This document shows positions 43,742-51,793 of a stretch of DNA of 64,000 nt, one piece after another. The DNA comes from Sediminibacterium roseum (GTDB lineage Bacteria > Bacteroidota > Bacteroidia > Chitinophagales > Chitinophagaceae), in assembly GCF_009939005.1 (NCBI RefSeq), contig NZ_JAACJS010000015.1, forward strand, positions 808,325 through 872,324, in the 5' to 3' direction. Below the pieces are notes generated by a model that saw nothing but the letters and a program-made list of their open reading frames with translations, was not told where the DNA came from and made no database searches. Position 1 is the first letter of the stretch. Every line of letters begins with the position of its first letter. The translations under genes were made by a program, and so were the position numbers.

Positions 43742-44968
43742 ATGAAGCAATTCAACGTCCCGAACATATACCGCAGCCCGCTGATCAGTGCCATCAAACA
43801 GCGGCGGAAGCAGGAAGATAAATTAAAGAAGGATTTTACACCCACCCTGGTTGATCTCGGCCCGCTGCAGATTTACCTGGCGCGGCATTTTGGTTTTTGC
43901 TATGGTGTGGAGAATGCGATCGAGATCGCCTTTAACACCATTGCAGAAAACCCGGGCAAACGTGTCTTCCTGCTGAGCGAAATGATACACAACCCGCAGG
44001 TGAATGCAGACCTTGTTGCAAAGGGCGTAAGGTTTTTACAGGATACCTACGGAAAGCAGCTCATTCCTTTTGAAGACATCACTGCAGATGATGTGGTCAT
44101 CATTCCCGCATTCGGCACCACGCTGGAGATCGAACAACTGCTGAACAGCAAAGGCATTCCAACAGCGAAATACAATACCACCTGCCCTTTTGTGGAAAAA
44201 GTATGGAACCGCAGTGAGCAGATCGCGGAGAAAGGCTACAGCATCGTGGTACACGGCAAACCCAAACACGAGGAAACACGCGCCACTTTTTCACATGCCT
44301 CCTTTCATACGCCAACGGTTGTGGTGAATGATATGGCCGAGACCATCGAGCTCGCCAAATACATAACGGGAGAAAAAGAACCAAACGATTTCTACGAAGC
44401 GTTCAGGGGCCGTTATTCAGAGGGATTCGATATCAGCAAACACCTTGAAAAGATCGGTGTGGTAAACCAGACCACGCAACTGGCAAGCGACACACAGGCG
44501 ATCTCTGATTACCTGAAAAACGTGATCATACGCCACCGCAACCTTACCTCCGCAAACATCAGCGAACATTTCGCGGATACGCGCGATACGTTGTGTTACG
44601 CAACCAACGACAACCAGACCGCCGTAACCGGTATGCTCGAAACAACGGCCGACCTTGCGATCGTAATCGGCGGCCACAACAGCAGCAACAGTTCGCACCT
44701 CGTGGAACTCTGCGAAAACAAACTGCCCACCTACTTCATTGATTCGGCAGAACGGCTGATCGATAAGGACCATATTGAAACACGCAACTGGCAAACAAAA
44801 GAACTAAGCATCCGTGAAAATTTCCTTCCGGCCAGGCAACCCCTCAAGATCCTGGTCACCAGCGGCGCAAGCTGCCCTGACGCGGTGGTAGAGCAGGTGA
44901 TCAGGAAACTCGCAAGGTTTTATGGCGTAGAAGAAAAAGTGGAAGTGGTTACCAATTCTTTTATATAA
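43742..44968 (+). CDS. ispH: 4-hydroxy-3-methylbut-2-enyl diphosphate reductase, long (plant/cyanobacterial) type
   Basis: This 408-residue [4Fe-4S] enzyme makes IPP and DMAPP in the last step of the MEP pathway. Cluster ligands are Cys53 (FGFCYGVENA), Cys148 (YNTTCPFVEKVW) and Cys285 (DTLCYATNDNQ). MIHNPQV supplies a conserved substrate His. The segment that has a His in E. coli (AHG) reads IPAFGTT here, the 'PAFG' version I associate with plants and cyanobacteria. The N-terminal extension of about 50 residues and internal insertions explain the extra length over the ~315-residue E. coli enzyme. Confidence 0.95.
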   Translation: MKQFNVPNIYRSPLISAIKQRRKQEDKLKKDFTPTLVDLGPLQIYLARHFGFCYGVENAIEIAFNTIAENPGKRVFLLSEMIHNPQVNADLVAKGVRFLQDTYGKQLIPFEDITADDVVIIPAFGTTLEIEQLLNSKGIPTAKYNTTCPFVEKVWNRSEQIAEKGYSIVVHGKPKHEETRATFSHASFHTPTVVVNDMAETIELAKYITGEKEPNDFYEAFRGRYSEGFDISKHLEKIGVVNQTTQLASDTQAISDYLKNVIIRHRNLTSANISEHFADTRDTLCYATNDNQTAVTGMLETTADLAIVIGGHNSSNSSHLVELCENKLPTYFIDSAERLIDKDHIETRNWQTKELSIRENFLPARQPLKILVTSGASCPDAVVEQVIRKLARFYGVEEKVEVVTNSFI

Positions 44969-45096
44969 AGCTTGAATTGTGACGGAAACGTGCCTGTAGC
45001 GTTCTGCGCGCAATAGCGGGTTGCCCGCGGTCCAGTTTGAGTGAACTGAAAATTCAATCACAAGCAGCCCTCCCAAAAAAATTTAAAAAAAATTAT

Positions 45097-45112
45097 GTAA
45101 CCAATCGGTTAC
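45097..45112. promoter_or_regulatory. Operator 1 of the ArsR module
   Basis: GTAACCAATCGGTTAC has perfect 6-bp arms (GTAACC, GGTTAC) around AATC. It is the exact reverse complement of operator 2, and the two are 30 bp apart centre to centre. Confidence 0.75.
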
Positions 45113-45119
45113 TTTTATA

Positions 45120-45127
45120 TACATTTG
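45120..45127 (+). promoter_or_regulatory. -7 element of the arsR promoter between the operators
   Basis: TACATTTG is a perfect TAnnTTTG element. Its last base is the first base of operator 2, so a repressor bound there would cover the start site. Confidence 0.65.
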
Positions 45128-45142
45128 TAACCGATTGGTTAC
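45127..45142. promoter_or_regulatory. Operator 2 of the ArsR module
   Basis: GTAACCGATTGGTTAC has the same 6-bp arms as operator 1 with the central four bases inverted. It lies 16 bp before the arsR start codon. Confidence 0.75.
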
Positions 45143-45158
45143 ACAAACCCGTTTTCCT

Positions 45159-45500
45159 ATGCGCAGAGACGTTTTCCAGGCCATTGCAGATCCCACCAGG
45201 CGTGAGATCATCAATATGTTGTCGCACCGCTCACTCAACCTGAACTCGGTGGCAGACCAGTTTGACGTGAGCCGTCCGGCCATTTCAAAACACATCAAGA
45301 TACTTACCGAATGCGGGCTGGTTGTGATCAGGCAACAGGGGCGGGAACGTTTTTGCGAAGCAAGGCTCGACCAGCTCAATGAAGTATCGGATTGGGTGGA
45401 ACAATACCGCAGTTTCTGGACCGCCAAACTTGATTCGCTCGAACAATACCTCGCATCCCTTCAAAACAAAAAGAAAAAACATGGCAAACGAAAAAAATAA
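45159..45500 (+). CDS. ArsR-type winged-helix repressor
   Basis: This 113-residue protein is a single ArsR/SmtB-like winged helix. The recognition helix-turn-helix is LNSVADQFDVSRPAISKHIKIL, and the wing is GLVVIRQQGRERFCEA. The metal-sensing Cys motif of ArsR (ELCVCDL) is absent, so it probably senses an organic ligand or acts constitutively. The ATG at 45159 was chosen over an upstream TTG, because the TTG lies inside operator 2. It most likely represses its own operon through the two upstream operators. Its last codons overlap the first SRPBCC gene by 20 bp, which suggests translational coupling. Confidence 0.92.
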   Translation: MRRDVFQAIADPTRREIINMLSHRSLNLNSVADQFDVSRPAISKHIKILTECGLVVIRQQGRERFCEARLDQLNEVSDWVEQYRSFWTAKLDSLEQYLASLQNKKKKHGKRKK

Positions 45501-45978
45501 CTCGGATGGGTTAACACTTACCCGCGTGCTGAACGCCAGCCGCGAAACAGTATACCGGGCCTTCACCGACCCTGCCCAGTTTGTTCAATGGTGGCCGCCA
45601 AAAGATTTTGAAAACAAAGTGTTCAGCTTCGATCTGAAACAGGGCGGTTATTGCCATTTCGGAATGTTCATGAAAGATTTTTCAATGTATGCAAGGTTCG
45701 ATTTTATCGAGATCGTTCCACCCGAAAAAATAATTTTCACCAGTGTGTTCACCAACGAGCACGCCGAACCCGTACGCAACCCGATGGACGCCGGCTGGCC
45801 CATGGAAATGTTGCATGTGCTGTTGCTGTCAGAAGAAAAAGGGAAAACAACACTTACCCTGAACGTAAGCGCACACAACGCCACCGAAGCGGAAAAAGCA
45901 GTTTTTGCAGAAGGCTTCGATTCGATGCGCGGCGGATACGGTTCGTCTTTTGATGAACTGGAAAAACTTATCTCCTGA
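45481..45978 (+). CDS. SRPBCC (AHSA1-like) protein 1
   Basis: This 165-residue START-fold protein of the AHSA1 (Hsp90-ATPase activator C-domain) type begins LTLTRVLNASRETVYRAFTDPAQFVQWWPP, the usual opening strand, helix and 'W-W' turn. The closing helix AVFAEGFDSMRGGYGSSFDELEKLI completes the helix-grip fold, whose deep hydrophobic cavity normally binds a small molecule. The ATG at 45481 lies inside the arsR gene. An in-frame start farther upstream would lie deep in arsR and is rejected. It is the first of three adjacent SRPBCC genes. Confidence 0.9.
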   Translation: MANEKNNSDGLTLTRVLNASRETVYRAFTDPAQFVQWWPPKDFENKVFSFDLKQGGYCHFGMFMKDFSMYARFDFIEIVPPEKIIFTSVFTNEHAEPVRNPMDAGWPMEMLHVLLLSEEKGKTTLTLNVSAHNATEAEKAVFAEGFDSMRGGYGSSFDELEKLIS

Positions 45979-46003
45979 TTTTTATAACGATAAACCAATA
46001 CCT

Positions 46004-46468
46004 ATGTTAACCAACACCACAGACCGCGAACTCTTAGTGACCCGCATTTTTGACGCGCCGGTTGACCTTGTTTTCAAAGTGTGGACAGAACCCGCGCATC
46101 TTGAAAAATGGTGGGGGCCGAATGGCTTCACCAATTCGATTCATAAGATGGATGTAAGACCAGGCGGGGAATTTGTATTGACCATGCATGGCGCCGATGG
46201 CACAGATTACCCTAATAAAATAGTGTACGACGAAGTGATCAAAAACAAACTGCTGCGCTACTCGCATGGGAGCGGTAAGGAGAACGACCCCAGGCAGTTC
46301 CAGGTAACGGTGCAGTTCTCTGAGCACGACAATAAAACATTGCTCACCATGCGGATGGTATTTGTTTCGAAAGAAGAATTCGACAGGGTTGTTCAGAAAT
46401 ACGGCGCCATCGAAGGCAACAGGCAAACCATGGATAAACTGGAAGCTTATCTTAAAAATAATTTTTAA
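46004..46468 (+). CDS. SRPBCC (AHSA1-like) protein 2
   Basis: This 154-residue protein shows the AHSA1 pattern: LLVTRIFDAPVDLVFKVWTEPAHLEKWWGPNGF, then MHGADGTDYPNKIVYDEV, which is one of the most conserved segments of the family, and the C-terminal helix RQTMDKLEAYLKNNF. The start at 46004 follows the previous stop by 25 bp. It differs clearly from SRPBCC 1 and 3, so the three are not recent duplicates. The ligand is unknown. Confidence 0.9.
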   Translation: MLTNTTDRELLVTRIFDAPVDLVFKVWTEPAHLEKWWGPNGFTNSIHKMDVRPGGEFVLTMHGADGTDYPNKIVYDEVIKNKLLRYSHGSGKENDPRQFQVTVQFSEHDNKTLLTMRMVFVSKEEFDRVVQKYGAIEGNRQTMDKLEAYLKNNF

Positions 46469-46486
46469 AACCGATAAATCGATCCC

Positions 46487-46924
46487 ATGCAAAACGAACC
46501 CGTTGTGATCCAGAAAACATACGACGCTCCTGTTGAAAAAATATGGAAGGCACTTACCGATATAAACGAGATCCGCAAATGGTATTTCAACCTTGCCGAG
46601 TTCAAGGCAGAGCCCGGGTTTGAATTCAGTTTTCTGGCAGGCCATGAGGGCCGTGAGTTCCTGCATCTCTGCAGGGTAACCACCGCGGTTCCCAATAAAA
46701 AACTAAGCTATACCTGGCGCTACGATGGCTTTGAGGGAGACTCGGAAGTAAGTTTTGAACTGTTCCCCGAAGGAGAAAAAACAAAACTCGTACTCACCCA
46801 TACCGGACTGGAAACCTTCCCCGCCAACAACCCCGATTTCCAGCGCAGCAATTTTGTTATGGGCTGGACACATTTTGTGGAAGTGGCACTGAACGATTAC
46901 CTGCGCGATGGTTCCGGGAAGTAA
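46487..46924 (+). CDS. SRPBCC (AHSA1-like) protein 3
   Basis: This 145-residue START-fold protein begins VVIQKTYDAPVEKIWKALTDINEIRKWYF, and has a SYTWRYDGFEGDSEVSFELFP strand pair and a C-terminal helix with GWTHFVEVALNDYLRDGSGK. It starts 18 bp after SRPBCC 2 and ends the tightly spaced arsR unit. Members of this family are often paired with ArsR regulators across Bacteroidota and Actinomycetota, but their biochemical role is not settled. Confidence 0.9.
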   Translation: MQNEPVVIQKTYDAPVEKIWKALTDINEIRKWYFNLAEFKAEPGFEFSFLAGHEGREFLHLCRVTTAVPNKKLSYTWRYDGFEGDSEVSFELFPEGEKTKLVLTHTGLETFPANNPDFQRSNFVMGWTHFVEVALNDYLRDGSGK

Positions 46925-47026
46925 TGAGGTTGATTGATGAGTAGCACACAAGCGTGTTGTGGGTTGTATTGAACAGCGTTCCATTGTTCATCGTTCACAA
47001 TTACACATTGTCGCAATCAACCCTCA
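46925..47026. repeat. Structured intergenic hairpin between SRPBCC 3 and doxX
   Basis: TGAGGTTGATTG at 46925-46936 pairs with CAATCAACCCTCA at 47014-47026, with one bulged base. The enclosed 77 bases contain a smaller ACAC/GTGT hairpin. It may end the arsR transcript, although no T-tract is present. Confidence 0.55.
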
Positions 47027-47067
47027 CAAAGTCGCGTTTGCACCCGCATGTTTTGTTGGGGTGATGG

Positions 47068-47075
47068 TAGCTTTG
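47068..47075 (+). promoter_or_regulatory. -7 element upstream of doxX
   Basis: TAGCTTTG is a perfect TAnnTTTG element 36 nt before the doxX start, suggesting that doxX and the following genes have their own promoter. Confidence 0.5.
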
Positions 47076-47085
47076 ATCCATCAAA

Positions 47086-47094
47086 TAACCAATC
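47086..47094. promoter_or_regulatory. Half-operator upstream of doxX
   Basis: TAACCAATC is identical to nine bases of the ArsR operator, but the second arm (GGTTAC) is missing. It lies 10 bp downstream of the doxX -7 element. A link to ArsR is possible but unproven. Confidence 0.3.
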
Positions 47095-47111
47095 ACTAAA
47101 ACAAAAAAAAT

Positions 47112-47507
47112 ATGCAAACCGCAACCATCCGGCCGCAGGCAATTGGCGGCAAAAAAGACAGGATCATTTATTGGACGGCCACCTCGATCGTGATGCTGTT
47201 CGATTTTGTGGGCGCGTTCTGGTTCAATTCAGATCTCGCGAAAGAAGGCGTAAGACACCTTGGGTTTCCTGATTATTTCAGGGTGGAAGTAAGCATCGGG
47301 AAGATCATCGGTGGCTTCCTCATCCTGTTGCCAATGGTTCCAAAACGTTTGAAAGAATGGGCATATGTTGGGTTCGGCATTTCCATGATCTCCGCATTCA
47401 TTGCCAACTGGGCGGTAGATGGGTTTACTCCTTTGTTGTTAATGCCTGTTGTATTCTTTGTGCTGTTGGTAGTTTCTTATATTTATTACCACAAAATTTC
47501 AGATTGA
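47112..47507 (+). CDS. DoxX-family membrane protein
   Basis: This 131-residue protein has four hydrophobic helices at about residues 17-37, 57-75, 80-97 and 103-125, the usual DoxX/DoxD layout. DoxX-like proteins are linked to quinone or thiol redox and detoxification in several bacteria. The motif GGFLILLPMVPKRLKEWAYVGF is typical of the 'DoxX-like family' found next to AHSA1 genes in Bacteroidota. It has its own likely promoter and continues the ArsR module. Confidence 0.85.
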   Translation: MQTATIRPQAIGGKKDRIIYWTATSIVMLFDFVGAFWFNSDLAKEGVRHLGFPDYFRVEVSIGKIIGGFLILLPMVPKRLKEWAYVGFGISMISAFIANWAVDGFTPLLLMPVVFFVLLVVSYIYYHKISD

Positions 47508-47574
47508 AATAAGTATTACAAACCTGGTCATCCGTACGTCTTACAATACCCTGAAACCCGCTAAAACCAAAACC

Positions 47575-48105
47575 ATGATCGTCGCAATCGTTATCGCAAT
47601 GCTTATTCTTATTCCGCTGGTCGCTGCCGCTTGTATGTCGGAAGACTATGTGATCGAATCGGATATTACCATCAATGCCTCCAGGCAACAGGTATTTGAT
47701 TTTGTAAAATACCTGCGCAACGGGGATCGTTTCAACAAATGGGTAATGGAAGACCCGAACCTTCGCAAGGAATTCATCGGCACCGATGGAACCGAAGGGG
47801 CCGTTTACAAATGGGACAGCGATGTGAAAAACGTGGGCCAGGGCGAACAGGAGATCACTTCCATCAAAGAGGGGGAAAGGGTGGAATACGAGATCCGGTT
47901 TGTAAAACCGTTTTCAAATGTGTGCGGTGCATCGATCGCAACAAAAGACGCGGTTGGCGGGGGAACACAGGTGAGCTGGTCGTTCTTCGGCAAACGAAGT
48001 TTTGGCATGCGCATCTTTCATTTCCTGTTCAACCTGAAAAATGTGTTGCGCAAGGACCTGGCTACCAGTTTACGCAACCTGAAAAACCAATTGGAGAAAT
48101 CCTAA
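47575..48105 (+). CDS. SRPBCC protein 4 with N-terminal membrane anchor
   Basis: This 176-residue protein differs from the other three: it starts with a hydrophobic segment, MIVAIVIAMLILIPLVAAAC, followed by a polyketide-cyclase-type START domain (ESDITINASRQQVFDFVKYLRNGDRFNKWV). The AAAC sequence could be a weak lipobox, so it may be a membrane-anchored or lipid-linked periplasmic binder. The C-terminal helix is basic (LRKDLATSLRNLKNQLEKS). It follows doxX by 67 bp. Confidence 0.88.
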   Translation: MIVAIVIAMLILIPLVAAACMSEDYVIESDITINASRQQVFDFVKYLRNGDRFNKWVMEDPNLRKEFIGTDGTEGAVYKWDSDVKNVGQGEQEITSIKEGERVEYEIRFVKPFSNVCGASIATKDAVGGGTQVSWSFFGKRSFGMRIFHFLFNLKNVLRKDLATSLRNLKNQLEKS

Positions 48106-48116
48106 AAAATCAAACC

Positions 48117-48524
48117 ATGCCTACACAAATTTTTGTGAACCTGCCGGTAAAGGACCTGAAAAGATCGATTGAATTTTTTACCAGGCTCGGGTACACTTTC
48201 AATCCAGATTTTACAGATGAGAAGGCAACCTGCATGATCATCTCAGACACCATCTATGCCATGCTGCTGGTTGAGCCGTTCTTCAAAACATTTACCCAAA
48301 AAGCGATCTGCGATACTTCAAAAGACATTGAATCGATCATTGCTTTATCTTGTGAAAGCCGTGCCGCCGTTGACGAGCTGGCGCAGAAAGCAGAGGACGC
48401 CGGCGCAACCATCCCGAAACCTGCGAACGATATGGGTTTTATGTATACACGCAGTTTTGAGGATCCGGATGGCCACCTTTGGGAGGTGTTTTACATGGAC
48501 CCCGCCGCGATCCCTCATGGATAA
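48117..48524 (+). CDS. VOC (glyoxalase/extradiol dioxygenase fold) protein
   Basis: This 135-residue protein is a two-module beta-alpha-beta-beta-beta fold. The first module is QIFVNLPVKDLKRSIEFFTRLGY and the last strand region is RSFEDPDGHLWEVFYMD, with the family's conserved Glu. Such proteins include glyoxalase I, fosfomycin and bleomycin resistance proteins and dioxygenases. The metal site cannot be fully verified from sequence. The ATG at 48117 was chosen over the long upstream frame, which crosses SRPBCC 4. Confidence 0.88.
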   Translation: MPTQIFVNLPVKDLKRSIEFFTRLGYTFNPDFTDEKATCMIISDTIYAMLLVEPFFKTFTQKAICDTSKDIESIIALSCESRAAVDELAQKAEDAGATIPKPANDMGFMYTRSFEDPDGHLWEVFYMDPAAIPHG

Positions 48525-48536
48525 TTGAAACAACAC

Positions 48537-48746
48537 ATGGTAGAAGTATTTAAAACAAATGTTCAGGAAGTTGCCGAATCGCAAATGATCATCGGGCGGC
48601 TTCTTGAACGTTTTCCCGACAAGCGCATCAATTTCGATCTTTCCGATTGCGACAGGATCCTCCGTGTGGAGGGCGAGCACGTGTGCATCGAAAGCGTTTC
48701 GCAACTGGTGGTTGCGGCGGGTTATTTTTGCGAGGTTTTACTGTAG
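48537..48746 (+). CDS. 69-residue protein, predicted HMA-like fold without CxxC
   Basis: The short protein reads as beta-alpha-beta-beta-alpha-beta: VEVFKTNV, ESQMIIGRLLERFP, RINFDLSD, RILRVEGE, ESVSQLVVAAG and FCEVLL. That is the heavy-metal-associated/ferredoxin-like arrangement, but no CxxC pair is present; its Cys residues (38, 50 and 65) are scattered. A TTG four codons upstream is an alternative start. It begins 12 bp after the VOC gene and is the last gene of the module. The fold call is inference. Confidence 0.65.
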   Translation: MVEVFKTNVQEVAESQMIIGRLLERFPDKRINFDLSDCDRILRVEGEHVCIESVSQLVVAAGYFCEVLL

Positions 48747-48846
48747 CCCGGGAAAGGCCCAACCATTTTTCGCTGCTCCCTCCCATTCTTTCGCCAACTT
48801 CACTAACTTTAGCGATACAAGATTTTTAATCGCTTAACCTATTACC

Positions 48847-50496
<1,650 letters not shown>

Positions 50497-50502
50497 GTGA
50501 AG

Positions 50503-50534
50503 ACGGTGAATAGCGGGTGGCCGCTATTCACCGT
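50503..50534. terminator. Perfect 14-bp hairpin after the M28 peptidase gene
   Basis: ACGGTGAATAGCGG pairs exactly with CCGCTATTCACCGT around a 4-nt loop. No T-tract follows, so it may stabilise the 3' end rather than terminate. Confidence 0.5.
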
Positions 50535-50662
50535 TACCCTGCTACGCCATCGATTTCGCAGATTTAATGTTGCACGATCCGCAGAATCACTGCCGTTACC
50601 GCTAAGTTTGAAAGAACAATTTGCCGACCGGCGATTCAACATTCACCCAACAACTTGCCATC

Positions 50663-51793
50663 ATGAAAAATTTTTTCAACCGTCGTAGTTTCCTGAAAGA
50701 TACCGTTACCGCAGCGGGCGGCGTTGCGCTTTTGTCTTCTTTGCCAAAGAAAAGCATTGCAGGTTACAAGGCCGAGCCGAGGATCCGTTTCTCCGTGATC
50801 AACATCAACCACAGCCATATTTACGGGATGATCGGTGCAGTTACCAGGGGCGGCGGACAGCTTGTTTCCGTGTATGCAAAAGAACCCGATCTGCTGGCCA
50901 ACTTTACAAAGCAGTTTCCCAATGCAAAAGTTGCAAAAAGCGAACAGGAAATACTGGAAGACAATTCCATTCAACTCATATTAAGCTCCGGTATCCCTGA
51001 CGAGCGTGGCCCTTTGGGTGTGCGGGTGATGAAGCATGGGAAAGATTATCTTGTTGACAAGCCCGGCATCATTACACTCGATCAACTCGCAGAATGCCGG
51101 AAGGTGCAGAAGGATACCAAACGCATCTACTCCATTATGTACAGCGAACGCTTTGAGAATAAAGCAACCGTGAAAGCGGGTGAGCTTGTAAAAGCGGGCG
51201 CGATCGGTAAAGTGGTGCAGACGATCAACATCGCGCCGCACAGGATGAGCCCGAAAACAAGGCCGGAATGGTTCTTTGATAAAAAAAGATTTGGCGGCAT
51301 CATCACCGATATCGGTTCGCACCAGTTCGACCAGTTCCTGTATTTTACCGGCTCAACAAAAGCAGAAGTAGTTGCCTCCCAGATCGGAAACATTAATTTT
51401 CCGCAGTACCCAAAATTTGAAGATTTTGGCGACATCATGATGCGCGGAAACGGGGGAACAGGATACATACGCGTGGATTGGTTTACTCCCGACGGGCTCG
51501 CCACCTGGGGCGATGGCCGGTTAACCATACTGGGCACAGACGGATTTATCGAGGTGCGCAAGAACATAGACATTGCCACCGAACACAAAGGAGGCAACCA
51601 CCTGTACCTGGTAACCCAGAAAGAAACAAAGTACATCGATTGCAACCAGGAAATTTTGCCATTCGGACAACAGCTCGTGGATGATGTGGTGAACAGGACA
51701 GAGACAGCCATGACGCAGGATCATTGCTTTCTCGCAACAGAACTCGCGCTGAAGGCACAAAAAAATGCGCAGGTGATCAATTCTTTCAAATAA
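50663..51793 (+). CDS. Tat-exported Gfo/Idh/MocA family oxidoreductase
   Basis: This 376-residue protein opens with a twin-arginine signal (FFNRRSFLKDTVTAAGG), so it folds in the cytoplasm before export. The start at 50663 is the ATG that opens that signal; the upstream frame is dismissed. The Rossmann half begins RFSVININHSHIYGMIGAV, without the usual GxGxxG, and DKPGIITLDQL matches the 'EKP' segment of the family. The C-terminal domain is a mixed sheet. Substrate and cofactor use are unknown; exported members commonly act on sugars such as inositol-type or GalNAc-type glycosides. It overlaps the next gene by one base. Confidence 0.88.
   Translation: MKNFFNRRSFLKDTVTAAGGVALLSSLPKKSIAGYKAEPRIRFSVININHSHIYGMIGAVTRGGGQLVSVYAKEPDLLANFTKQFPNAKVAKSEQEILEDNSIQLILSSGIPDERGPLGVRVMKHGKDYLVDKPGIITLDQLAECRKVQKDTKRIYSIMYSERFENKATVKAGELVKAGAIGKVVQTINIAPHRMSPKTRPEWFFDKKRFGGIITDIGSHQFDQFLYFTGSTKAEVVASQIGNINFPQYPKFEDFGDIMMRGNGGTGYIRVDWFTPDGLATWGDGRLTILGTDGFIEVRKNIDIATEHKGGNHLYLVTQKETKYIDCNQEILPFGQQLVDDVVNRTETAMTQDHCFLATELALKAQKNAQVINSFK

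Noticed and set aside
45135..45158. TTG start for the ArsR gene
   Set aside because: It would lie inside operator 2. The ATG at 45159 gives a normal-length repressor.
48792..48846. M28 peptidase as an eighth member of the ArsR module
   Set aside because: A 100-bp gap with a possible separate promoter (TAACTTTA) and an unrelated extracellular function make membership unsupported.
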